This document shows, piece after piece, positions 50,288 through 57,937 of a stretch of DNA of 64,000 nt (its first letter is position 1; each line of letters opens with the position of its first letter). Both the position numbers and the translations under genes were made by a program. Origin of the DNA: Streptomyces novaecaesareae. GTDB taxonomy: Bacteria; Actinomycetota; Actinomycetes; Streptomycetales; Streptomycetaceae. The stretch lies in contig NZ_JNWQ01000035.1 of NCBI RefSeq assembly GCF_000716875.1, positions 62,001-126,000 of the forward strand, read 5' to 3'. Below the pieces are notes generated by a model. That model did not search any database, was not told the DNA's origin, and saw only the letters and a list, made by a program, of their open reading frames with translations.

Positions 50288-51190
50288 TCATGCGGGCATC
50301 ACCGCGGAGAGATCCCCGTCGCCGCCCTTGGCGGTCTTTCCCTTGGCCTGCTCGGCCGGGTCCTTGGCCGCCGGGTCGGCGGCGCCGCGGGCCTTGCCGT
50401 TGCCGCCGGCCGCGCGGCGCAGCTTGGCCGCGGCCGCCCGGACCGGGCCGGGGGCGCGGTCGAGCATCGACTCGGAGCGGTCGTCCGGCTCCTCGCCGGC
50501 CTTGCGCTGCTCGTGGAAGGCGAGGATCTGCAGCTCGATGGAGAGGTCCACCTTGCGCACGTCCACGCCGTCCGGGACGGTCAGCACGGTCGGGGCGAAG
50601 TTCAGGATGCTGGTGACGCCGGACTCGACCAGCCGGTCGCACACCTGCTGGGCGGCACCGGGCGGGGTGGTGATCACGCCGATGGAGACGTGCTGGCTCT
50701 CGACGATCGACTCCAGCTCGTCCATGTGGCGCACCGGGAGCCCGGCCGCGCTGGTGCCCACCACGTTCGGGTCGGCGTCCAGCAGGGCGGCCACCCGGAA
50801 CCCGCGGGAGGCGAAGCCGCCGTAGTTGGCGAGGGCGTGGCCGAGGTTCCCGATGCCGACGATGACGACCGGCCAGTCCTGGGTCAGGCCGAGCTCGCGG
50901 GAGATCTGGTAGACGAGGTACTCGACGTCGTAGCCGACGCCGCGGGTGCCGTACGAGCCGAGGTAGGAGAAGTCCTTGCGCAGCTTGGCCGAGTTCACGC
51001 CGGCCGCGGCGGCCAGCTCCTCGGAGGAGACGGTCGGCACCGAGCGCTCGGAGAGCGCGGTGAGGGCCCGCAGGTAGAGGGGGAGGCGCGCGACGGTCGC
51101 CTCCGGGATGCCCCGGGCACGCGAGGGTCGGCGCGCGGCGCCCTGGTCGGGCGTCTGCGAACTGCTCTGTGGTGATCGGCCGATTGCCAC
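50288..51190 (-). CDS. rex: Redox-sensing transcriptional repressor Rex
   Basis: Rex binds DNA when NADH/NAD+ is low and releases it as NADH rises, controlling respiratory and haem genes. It has 300 residues: a winged helix (ATVARLPLYLRALTAL, SAKLRKDFSYLGSYGTRGVGY), a Rossmann NADH domain (VVIVGIGNLGHALANYGG) and a C-terminal swap helix (LSIELQILAFHEQRKA). A further tail of about 65 residues, rich in Lys/Ala/Gly, goes beyond the approximately 260 residues of the S. coelicolor protein. The start is GTG 51190 with AGGAG upstream. It heads rex-hemACD(B). Confidence 0.93.
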   Translation of the reverse strand: MAIGRSPQSSSQTPDQGAARRPSRARGIPEATVARLPLYLRALTALSERSVPTVSSEELAAAAGVNSAKLRKDFSYLGSYGTRGVGYDVEYLVYQISRELGLTQDWPVVIVGIGNLGHALANYGGFASRGFRVAALLDADPNVVGTSAAGLPVRHMDELESIVESQHVSIGVITTPPGAAQQVCDRLVESGVTSILNFAPTVLTVPDGVDVRKVDLSIELQILAFHEQRKAGEEPDDRSESMLDRAPGPVRAAAAKLRRAAGGNGKARGAADPAAKDPAEQAKGKTAKGGDGDLSAVMPA

Positions 51191-51237
51191 GGTGCTCCTG
51201 TGGGTGAAGCTGGGCTTTGGCAGCCAGGCTATGCGTT

Positions 51238-51253
51238 TGTGAACGTGTGCACA
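51238..51253. promoter_or_regulatory. Rex operator (ROP)
   Basis: TGTGAACGTGTGCACA matches the Rex consensus TGTGAACNNNTTCACA with a single mismatch, 48 bp upstream of the rex start. It implies Rex autoregulation and control of the whole haem operon, as known in S. coelicolor. Confidence 0.85.
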
Positions 51254-51291
51254 AAGATGGTGTCCGATTTGTCCCCGCACAGTGATGCGCA

Positions 51292-52140
51292 TCACGCCGT
51301 CGAACCGGTAGTGTCGGCGCACCGCCTTCCGGCCGCGGTCAGGGCTTGGCCGTCGTGAGGGTCGACCGATCCGACCGAGAAGCCCCCGTGCTCGCACGAG
51401 GGAGGAGTCACAGCACCGGCACGCGTCAGCACCACCTCCGGGGTCTGGGAACCGGGCAGCAGGGGGCCGTACGGCGCCTCCCGGCGCAGCAACGGGACGG
51501 CCCCGCCGGACGGGCGGGAACGGGCCCGGCCCAGCCGCGGCCAGGGCACCCGGGCCGCCTCCCGCAACGGCCCCACCCAGTCGTCCGGCGGGCAGGACGG
51601 GGCACCCAGACAGTGCCGCAGCAGCTCCGCCGTCACCCGGGCGTCGCCCAGCGCGGTGTGCGCCGGGTACCAGCCCAGGCCCGCCGCCTCCACACAGGCC
51701 GCCAGGCCGTACCCGGGGAGCTCCGGCAGGTGGGCGCGGGCCAGCCCCATCGTGCACAGCACCGGGACGGGCGGCAGCGGCACCCCGATCCGGGCGAACT
51801 CGCGGTCCAGGAAGGCGTGGTCGCAGCTGACGTGGTGACCGACCAGCACCCGGCCGGCCAGCAGCTCCAGCAGCCGCGGGGCGATCTCGCGGAAACGCGG
51901 GGCACCCTCGACGTCGCACTGGCGTATCCGGTGCACATGGGTCGGCCCGACCGGGCCCAGCGGGTCCAGCAGCGTGGCGAACTCCCCCTCGGGGCGCAGC
52001 CGCTCGTCGAGCAGCACCACCGCGACCTCGACCACCCGGTGCCGCCACGGGCTGCGGCCGGTCGCCTCCACGTCCACAACGGCGAAACCCCTGGTCCCGT
52101 GCGGGACTCCGGGCGTCCCAGGGGTCGGGCCGGGAAGCAT
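51292..52140 (-). CDS. DEDDh 3'-5' exonuclease
   Basis: A 282-residue protein with a DnaQ-like exonuclease domain (about 18-190). The catalytic acids are visible: VVDVEATG (Asp and Glu), VGHHVSCDHAFLDREF (Asp) and HTALGDARVT (His and Asp, defining the DEDDh class). The C-terminal 90 residues are Pro/Arg-rich and without known fold. The start MLPGPTPG at 52140 is chosen since the upstream extension lacks family similarity. Likely roles are nucleic-acid trimming or repair. The Rex operator lies beyond its 3' end. Confidence 0.85.
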   Translation of the reverse strand: MLPGPTPGTPGVPHGTRGFAVVDVEATGRSPWRHRVVEVAVVLLDERLRPEGEFATLLDPLGPVGPTHVHRIRQCDVEGAPRFREIAPRLLELLAGRVLVGHHVSCDHAFLDREFARIGVPLPPVPVLCTMGLARAHLPELPGYGLAACVEAAGLGWYPAHTALGDARVTAELLRHCLGAPSCPPDDWVGPLREAARVPWPRLGRARSRPSGGAVPLLRREAPYGPLLPGSQTPEVVLTRAGAVTPPSCEHGGFSVGSVDPHDGQALTAAGRRCADTTGSTA

Positions 52141-52255
52141 GGCGACACTCCTCGTGTGCTCAGCCCCCCACGGGCGCAAACGCGTTCGATCGTAAGCCGA
52201 CCAACCCGCCCCGCCTCAAGCCGGAACGGCATGTCTTTGGCAACGATTCGGCGAA

Positions 52256-52281
52256 GCGCCCCCGCCGAGTGGCGGGGGCGC
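52256..52281 (-). terminator. Terminator of the glutaredoxin-like gene
   Basis: Perfect 11-bp arms 52256-52266 and 52271-52281 with a GAGT loop. Confidence 0.7.
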
Positions 52282-52304
52282 CGAGGGTCCGTGCGGACGG
52301 TCGC

Positions 52305-52598
52305 TCAGCCGCCGAGGGCGGTGCGCAGGCGGCGCTCGTCGACCCGCCAGAAGTCGTGCTGACGGCCGTCGATCAGGGTGACCGGGATCTGCTCCCAGTA
52401 GCGGCGGTACAGCTCCTCGTCCTGGGTGATGTCCTTCTCCTCGAAGGACGCCCCCAGCTCGCCGGCCACCCGGACGATCACCTCCCGGGCCTCGTCGCAC
52501 AGGTGGCAGCCGGGCTTGCCGACCAGGGTCACGGTCCGGCCCGCGGGCTCGGGGCTCTTACGTCGCAGCAGTGGACTCACCGGGCCATTCTCTGTCAT
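52305..52598 (-). CDS. Glutaredoxin-like thiol protein
   Basis: A 97-residue thioredoxin-fold protein of the small glutaredoxin-like family. The active site is LVGKPGCHLCDEAREV, a CxxC near residue 33. The cis-Pro is in QIPVTLIDG. The start is ATG 52598; its upstream sequence is entirely made of the dispersed repeat copy B, so its promoter must lie in or beyond the repeat. It is close to rex and may contribute to redox control, but that is only positional. Confidence 0.82.
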   Translation of the reverse strand: MTENGPVSPLLRRKSPEPAGRTVTLVGKPGCHLCDEAREVIVRVAGELGASFEEKDITQDEELYRRYWEQIPVTLIDGRQHDFWRVDERRLRTALGG

Positions 52599-52727
52599 TC
52601 GCCCACTCGCCTCCGAGGCGCTCCGGCCCGGTGCCGACGGTCGGCGCTCCGGCGCTCGTGCCTCGCTTGTCGCTTCTCCCTTTCGGCACCGGCGCGCCCC
52701 TTCGGCTCGGGGCGGGTAGTCGCCCCA
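52598..52727. repeat. Dispersed intergenic repeat, copy B
   Basis: The counterpart of 7551-7675, with the same order and orientation and a conserved inverted pair CGGTGCCGA (52629-52637) and TCGGCACCG (52683-52691). It directly abuts the glutaredoxin-like start codon and continues towards the HAD gene. Confidence 0.7.
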
Positions 52728-52815
52728 CTCGCCTTCGGGGCACTCCCGACCCGCACCGGTCCAGCTGTTCACCTTCCGGGCACGGCTCCGTCACGGACGC
52801 TCCCCGTCCGGCTGG

Positions 52816-52821
52816 CTATGC
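52816..52821 (+). promoter_or_regulatory. Probable -10 of leaderless HAD-phosphatase promoter
   Basis: TATGCT lies eight bases before the ATG at 52830, and no Shine-Dalgarno is present. An alternative ATG at 52818 overlaps this hexamer. Confidence 0.4.
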
Positions 52822-52829
52822 TCGATGAC

Positions 52830-53840
52830 ATGGCCGTGCTCCGAAGGCTCACCCAGGCGAAGCGTTCCACCAGCGAGCGGAGCGCCCTGGCGGGCGAGGC
52901 CGCGGCAACGGCGGCCGAGGCCGGGCTGCACGCCGAGCCCGAGTTCGAGCCCGCGCCCGCGCCCGAGCCCGCCGCCGAGGCGGACGCGTCGGCCGCGCCG
53001 GCCACGGCCAAGCCCGGGAAGGCCCCCAGGGCCCCGGCCGGGAACCACACCCCGGAGCCGGGCGACCCCCGCGCCGCCGCCTTCTTCGACTGCGACAACA
53101 CCATCCTGCGCGGCGCCGCGATCTTCTACCTCGGTGTCGGCCTGTTCCGCCGCGGCTTCCTCACCCGCCGGGACATCGCCCGCTTCGCCTGGCAGCAGGC
53201 CTGGTTCCGGCTGCACGGCGCCGAGGACCCGGACCACATCTCGGACGCCCAGCAGTCCGCCCTGGGCATCGTGGCCGGCAAGCACACCGCCGACCTGGAG
53301 GCGATGTGCGAGGAGATCTTCGAGGAGGTCGTCGCCGACAAGATCTGGCCCGGCACCCGCGCCCTGGTCCAGATGCACCTGGACGCCGGCCAGCGGGTCT
53401 GGCTGGTCACCGCCGCCCCGCTGGAGGTGGCCCGGATCATCGCCCGGCAACTCGGCATGACCGGCGCGCTCGGCACCGTCGCCGAGGCCCGGGACGGCCA
53501 CTACACCGGCCGGCTGGTCGGCGACCTACTGCACGGCCCGGCCAAGGCCGCCGCCGTCCGGGCGCTGGCCCGGCACGAGCGCCTCGACCTCGACCGCTGC
53601 GCCGCGTACAGCGACTCCGCCAACGACATCCCGATGCTCTCGCTGGTCGGCCACCCGTACGTGGTGAACCCGGACGGCGCGCTGCGCCGCCACGCCCGGG
53701 CCCAGGGGTGGCGGGTGCGGGACTTCCGGACCGGACGGAAGGCGGCCCGGGTCGGGCTGCCGGCGGCGGCCGCGCTCGGTGTGACGGCCGGAGCGGCGGC
53801 GGCCGCGGTGGCGCTGCACCGGCGTCGTCGCCGCGCCTGA
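52830..53840 (+). CDS. HAD-IB family phosphatase (SerB-like), membrane-tethered
   Basis: A 336-residue hydrolase. An Ala/Pro/Glu-rich N-terminus (about 1-80) precedes the HAD core: FFDCDNTILRGAA (nucleophile Asp), WLVTAAPLEV (motif II Thr), GPAKAAAVRAL (Lys) and AYSDSANDIPML (motif IV acids). A C-terminal helix (LPAAAALGVTAGAAAAAVAL) with a terminal Arg cluster probably anchors it to the membrane. Relatives act on phosphoserine, phosphocholine or phospholipid head groups; the substrate is unknown. Synteny with bldN is conserved as I recall. Confidence 0.82.
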   Translation: MAVLRRLTQAKRSTSERSALAGEAAATAAEAGLHAEPEFEPAPAPEPAAEADASAAPATAKPGKAPRAPAGNHTPEPGDPRAAAFFDCDNTILRGAAIFYLGVGLFRRGFLTRRDIARFAWQQAWFRLHGAEDPDHISDAQQSALGIVAGKHTADLEAMCEEIFEEVVADKIWPGTRALVQMHLDAGQRVWLVTAAPLEVARIIARQLGMTGALGTVAEARDGHYTGRLVGDLLHGPAKAAAVRALARHERLDLDRCAAYSDSANDIPMLSLVGHPYVVNPDGALRRHARAQGWRVRDFRTGRKAARVGLPAAAALGVTAGAAAAAVALHRRRRRA

Positions 53841-54387
53841 GACCCCTCGCCGGAGCCGTCATCGGGCCGTCACCGGGCCGCCGCCGGGGCTGTTGCCGGG
53901 GCTGTCGCCGGGGCCTTCGCGGGCTCCCCGCCCGGGTCGCCCACGCGGGTGACCGGACGTCAACAAGGCCCCTGACCTGGCCGCTCTTACGGGCGAACTC
54001 CCCTCCGCCGCACGGCAGTCCGAGGCCGTTGCGTGAACTTGTCAGCCGGCGACCGGTTCTGATCGTTCGCCAGACGGGGAAAGTCAGGGGTTGCCGAGCC
54101 CCAAGACTGGGAAACCGTCCGCCAGACAGCCGAATTGGTCACCCTGGGCACCTGTTCGATCACGTTGAGCCGGATGAACGGTGACAGCTCCGGTCAGTGT
54201 CAGCCGAATATGCACAACAAATGGATCCCAAACGACCACTTCGACCACACGGTGTAGCTGTCATTGCACAAAGCGTTATTCTCTCCTGGATGCACGTCAC
54301 CACGCGTCCCGCTCGAACGGACGCTTCGGGGAGTGCTCTCCGCGCAGGCGGAGGTGATCCGTCCACAGTTCTGCCTCTGGGAGTCCC
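53841..54387. other. 547-bp region upstream of bldN
   Basis: The left part carries three 12-bp tandem repeats (53880-53915). From about 54100 the sequence becomes AT-richer, as expected of a complex promoter. In other Streptomyces bldN is directly repressed by BldD, but I could not find a convincing BldD box here. Confidence 0.5.
53880..53915. repeat. Three 12-bp tandem repeats
   Basis: GCCGCCGGGGCT, GTTGCCGGGGCT and GTCGCCGGGGCC in tandem just after the HAD gene. Confidence 0.6.
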
Positions 54388-55266
54388 GTGTACCCACCCG
54401 TCCGGAACGACGCGCCTGCACCCTCCCGCCCGTCGTCCGCGCCCCTGCGCCCCCGCACCGGCCACCGCGGTCGGCCGACCGCCGAACGGCAGATCTCCAC
54501 CGGCCTGGACCTACTGCGCAGCCTGCTCCTCAGCCAGCTCGCCGCCTCACCCCAACTCGCGCCCGCCGGCGGATCGTTCGGCCACCCCCACGGCACCGGC
54601 CTGGCGCTGCGCACCACCGCCGCCGGCTCGGCCGGCACCGGCTCGCGCGGCCGCACCGGCACCACCGGCGTCGGCCGCGGCCGCTCCCGCACGGCGGCCG
54701 GCCCCGGCTACGAGACCGAGCACAACCCGATCATGGAGCTGGTCGAGCGGGCCCAGGCCGGCGAGAGCGACGCCTTCGGGCGGCTCTACGACCACTACGC
54801 GGACACCGTCTACCGCTACATCTACTACCGCGTCGGCAGCCGGGCCACCGCCGAGGACCTCACCAGCGAGACGTTCCTGCGCGCGCTGCGCCGGATCGGC
54901 ACCTTCACCTGGCAGGGCCGCGACTTCGGCGCCTGGCTGGTCACCATCGCCCGCAACCTGGTCGCCGACCACTTCAAGTCCAGCCGCTTCCGGCTGGAGG
55001 TCACCACCGGCGAGATGCTGGACTCCAACGAGTGCGAGCGCAGCCCGGAGGACTCGGTGCTGGAGTCGCTCTCCAACGCCGCCCTGCTGGACGCGGTGCG
55101 GCGGCTCAACCCGCAGCAGCAGGAGTGCGTCACGCTGCGCTTCCTGCAAGGGCTCTCGGTGGCCGAGACGGCACGGATCATGGGCAAGAACGAGGGCGCC
55201 ATCAAGACCCTCCAGTACCGCGCCGTGCGCACCCTGGCCCGGCTGCTCCCGCCCGACGCGCGGTGA
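54388..55266 (+). CDS. bldN: Developmental ECF sigma factor BldN (AdsA)
   Basis: It directs RNA polymerase to chaplin, rodlin and bldM promoters at the onset of aerial growth. It has 292 residues. Sigma region 2 starts near residue 113 (NPIMELVERAQAGESDAFGR, then DTVYRYIYYRVGS). Region 4 includes LNPQQQECVTLRFLQGLSVAETARIMGKNEG. The N-terminal extension of about 112 Gly/Arg/Pro-rich residues corresponds to the cleavable pro-sequence known from S. coelicolor (about 86 residues). The start is GTG 54388 with GGGAG upstream. rsbN follows. Confidence 0.92.
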   Translation: MYPPVRNDAPAPSRPSSAPLRPRTGHRGRPTAERQISTGLDLLRSLLLSQLAASPQLAPAGGSFGHPHGTGLALRTTAAGSAGTGSRGRTGTTGVGRGRSRTAAGPGYETEHNPIMELVERAQAGESDAFGRLYDHYADTVYRYIYYRVGSRATAEDLTSETFLRALRRIGTFTWQGRDFGAWLVTIARNLVADHFKSSRFRLEVTTGEMLDSNECERSPEDSVLESLSNAALLDAVRRLNPQQQECVTLRFLQGLSVAETARIMGKNEGAIKTLQYRAVRTLARLLPPDAR

Positions 55267-55374
55267 GCCGGCCGTGACCGAGGGGGAGATGGCCTCCGGG
55301 CAGCCCGGCCGGACGTCACCGTCCGCGCCCGACCGACACGTCAGAGTGAACGGTCGATCCGATGATCAGCCGTG

Positions 55375-55403
55375 CGTAACCGACCGCCCGTACCGATCGT
55401 TGG
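55375..55403 (+). promoter_or_regulatory. Putative sigma-BldN promoter of rsbN
   Basis: CGTAAC (55375-55380), 17 bp, CGTTGG (55398-55403) match the remembered BldN consensus at 11 of 12 positions. rsbN of S. venezuelae is reported to be a BldN target, which makes a feedback loop. Confidence 0.55.
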
Positions 55404-55536
55404 CCAACGTGCAAACCCCCACTGGGCAGACGGTCAAGTCGAATTGTGACCTGTCACCCGATGGAGTGGCTTTGGCCCGCCGGGGCAACCGTCCGGCAGG
55501 CCGGGGTGTCGACAACGACGAAGGGAGGTGTGGCCC

Positions 55537-56817
55537 GTGACGGCAAACGTGCTGGAGCACCGGCGGGCGAAGGCCTTCGCCGAGGCGCTGGAGGCCCACC
55601 GGACGGAGCAACGCGCTGCGGCCAACGCGGAATCGGCCAACACCGCTGGTGTCAAGGCCCGTTCGGCCGCGATGGCCGAACTGGTCGGCCTGACCGACAC
55701 GCTGGGAGCGCTGCCCGCACCGGTGCTGGACCGCGAGGTCCGAACGGTCCAACGCGCCCAGCTGATGGCCGCCTTCGAGCAGGCCTTCGCCGGCGGACCG
55801 GGCGCCGCGGTGCCCCGCCAGCGCCGGCACCGGGCGATCCGGACGGCGCCACGCGGACGCTGGAGCCGCCGGTTCGCGATCGGCGGGCTGGTCGCCGGGC
55901 TCGCCGTCGGCAGCCTGGCCGGCGCCGCCGCCGCGAGTTCCAACGCCCTTCCCGGGGACACGCTGTACGGGCTCAAGCGTGGCCTCGAAGGGCTCCGGCT
56001 CGACTTCGCGGGCGACGACTCCGAGCGCGGCGAACTGCTGCTCGACCACGCCGCCACCCGGCTCGGCGAGGCCAAGGTCCTGGTCGGCCGCACCGGCCCG
56101 GCGGGCGGGCTCAGCCCGGCGACCGTCGAGCAGGTCCGCCACGCCCTGGACGACATGCACACCGACGCCCTCAAGGGTCGCGAGCTGCTGCGCTCGGTCT
56201 ACCGCAGCAACGGCTCGCTCGACCCGATGCGCGCGCTGGCCGGCTTCGCCCACGACGAGGACGGCCGCTGGACCGAGCTGCAGGGCAAACTGCCCGTCCA
56301 GCTGACCCAGCAGGCCAGCCTGGTGAACCAGCTCTTCGACGACATAAGCGAGGACGTCGCGCCCCTGCGGCTGGCCCAGCCCCCCGCCAGGAGCGGTGGC
56401 ACGGGCGGCCCCGGAGCGGGCGACGACTCGACCGGCTCCCCCGCCGGCACCCCGGCGGGCGGTTCCGGCGCCGCGCCGGGCGACCAGGCCCCGGGCGGCG
56501 GAGCGACCGGCGGCAAGCGCCCCGGTGGCAGCGCGGCCCCGGCCAACCCCGGCACCGGCGCGACGGGCGGCAGCGGCAAGGGCGGCGGTCTGCCGAGCAC
56601 CCTGCCCACCAGCGCCCCGGACGCCGTCAACGGGCTGGTCGGCGACCTCACCAGCGGGCTCACCGGTGCCAAGCCCGCGCCGAGCGCCGACGTGGCCCCG
56701 CCGCAGGTGCCCCAGCCGTCCGGCACACCCGGTGTCCCGGACGCGGCCCGTCAGGGCGTCGAGGTGCCCCCTCTGGTTCCGGGCCTGCTGCCCGGGCTGC
56801 GGATCCTCGGCGGCTGA
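55537..56817 (+). CDS. rsbN: RsbN-type membrane anti-sigma factor for BldN
   Basis: It holds BldN inactive at the membrane. It has 426 residues: a cytoplasmic N-terminal sigma-binding region (LEHRRAKAFAEALEAHRTEQ), one transmembrane helix (about 113-134, RFAIGGLVAGLAVGSLAG), then an extracytoplasmic DUF5667-type domain with SSNALPGDTLYGLKRGLEGL. The C-terminal third is a Gly/Pro/Ala-rich low-complexity tail ending in VPGLLPGLRILGG. The start is GTG 55537 after an ideal AAGGGAGG. It lies 270 bp after bldN with its own promoter candidate. Confidence 0.88.
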   Translation: MTANVLEHRRAKAFAEALEAHRTEQRAAANAESANTAGVKARSAAMAELVGLTDTLGALPAPVLDREVRTVQRAQLMAAFEQAFAGGPGAAVPRQRRHRAIRTAPRGRWSRRFAIGGLVAGLAVGSLAGAAAASSNALPGDTLYGLKRGLEGLRLDFAGDDSERGELLLDHAATRLGEAKVLVGRTGPAGGLSPATVEQVRHALDDMHTDALKGRELLRSVYRSNGSLDPMRALAGFAHDEDGRWTELQGKLPVQLTQQASLVNQLFDDISEDVAPLRLAQPPARSGGTGGPGAGDDSTGSPAGTPAGGSGAAPGDQAPGGGATGGKRPGGSAAPANPGTGATGGSGKGGGLPSTLPTSAPDAVNGLVGDLTSGLTGAKPAPSADVAPPQVPQPSGTPGVPDAARQGVEVPPLVPGLLPGLRILGG

Positions 56818-56827
56818 CCTCAGGACT

Positions 56828-56867
56828 GCGGGGGCCCGGCGGAGTGCGATATCCGCCGGGCCCCCGC
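56828..56867. terminator. Perfect 16-bp bidirectional hairpin
   Basis: Arms 56828-56843 and 56852-56867 with an 8-nt loop, between convergent rsbN and the acyltransferase gene. Confidence 0.8.
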
Positions 56868-56921
56868 TGTGTCGCCCGCCCTACCGCCCGCCGTGCCGCC
56901 CGCCGTGCCGGAAGGGCGAGG

Positions 56922-57929
56922 TCAGAAGAAGACCGAGCGCCGCTGCACCAGCAGCTGGTAGAGCGAGTGCTGGATGGTCTCCCGCACCTCGTCGGCCAGG
57001 TCGAAGACCAGCATCGGATCGTCCGCCGCCTCCGCCGGGTACCCGTCGGTGGCGATCGGCTCGCCGAAGCGGATCGTCCACTTGGTCGGCAGCGGCAGCA
57101 CCCCGAGCGGCCCCAGCCAGGGGAAGGTCGGGGTGATCGGCACGTACGGCAGGCCCAGCAGCCGGGCCAGCGTCTTCACGTTGCCGACCATCGGGTAGGT
57201 CTCCTCCGCCCCGACGATCGAGCAGGGCACGATCGGCACCTTCGCCCGCAGTGCCGAGGCCACGAAGCCGCCGCGGCCGAACCGCTGGAGCTTGTAGCGC
57301 TCGGAGAACGGCTTGCCGATGCCCTTGAAGCCCTCCGGCCAGACCCCGACCACCTCGCCGCGCTCCAGCAGCGCCTGGGCGTCCTCGTTGCAGGCCAGCG
57401 TGTGGCCGGCCTTGCGGGCCAGCTCGTTGATGCCGGGCAGCACGAAGACCAGGTCTGCGGCGAGCATCCGCAGGTGGCGCTTGTTCGGGTGGTGGTCGTG
57501 GATGACCACCTGGGTCATCAGCGCGTCCAGCGGGATCGTCCCGGAGTGGTTGGCGACGATCAGCACGCCGCCCTCGGCCGGGATGTTCTCCACGCCCTGG
57601 ACGTCGATCCGGAAGTACTTCTCGGCCAGCGGGCGCAGCAGCGAGAGCAGCACCTCCTCGGTGAGCTCCCGGTCGAAGCCGAACTCGTCCACCTCGTAGT
57701 CGCCGGTGACCCGGCGGCGCAGGAAGGCCAGCCGCTCGGCGGCACGGCCCTCCCAGCCCTTGCCGAGCAGCCGGGTGGCGGCCGGGCCCAGCGGCCCGGC
57801 CAGCGCTCCGCCGACGGCCCCGGCGAGCCGGTCGGCCAGCCCCGGGCCCTCGGGCGAGCTCCAGCTGGGGGCGGACTCGATCGGGATGACCTTGGCCTCG
57901 CCCGGCGCGTTCTCGGCTGCGGCACTCAT
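56922..57929 (-). CDS. Lysophospholipid acyltransferase-like protein
   Basis: A 335-residue PlsC-superfamily enzyme. The catalytic His-Asp motif is in LIVANHSGTIPLDALM near residue 133, with six residues between His and Asp rather than the usual four. The second motif VGVWPEGFKGIGKPFSERY matches the family phosphate-binding region. Conserved GAEETYP follows. It probably acylates a lipid or glycolipid at the membrane face. It is likely co-transcribed with the upstream epimerase gene (8 bp gap). The substrate cannot be deduced. Confidence 0.85.
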   Translation of the reverse strand: MSAAAENAPGEAKVIPIESAPSWSSPEGPGLADRLAGAVGGALAGPLGPAATRLLGKGWEGRAAERLAFLRRRVTGDYEVDEFGFDRELTEEVLLSLLRPLAEKYFRIDVQGVENIPAEGGVLIVANHSGTIPLDALMTQVVIHDHHPNKRHLRMLAADLVFVLPGINELARKAGHTLACNEDAQALLERGEVVGVWPEGFKGIGKPFSERYKLQRFGRGGFVASALRAKVPIVPCSIVGAEETYPMVGNVKTLARLLGLPYVPITPTFPWLGPLGVLPLPTKWTIRFGEPIATDGYPAEAADDPMLVFDLADEVRETIQHSLYQLLVQRRSVFF

Positions 57930-57937
57930 CGCGGGGT

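Noticed and set aside
54180..54300. GGTGACAGCTCC...GTCAGTG as a BldD box upstream of bldN
   Set aside because: The half-sites are too far apart and poorly matched compared with the BldD consensus as I remember it.
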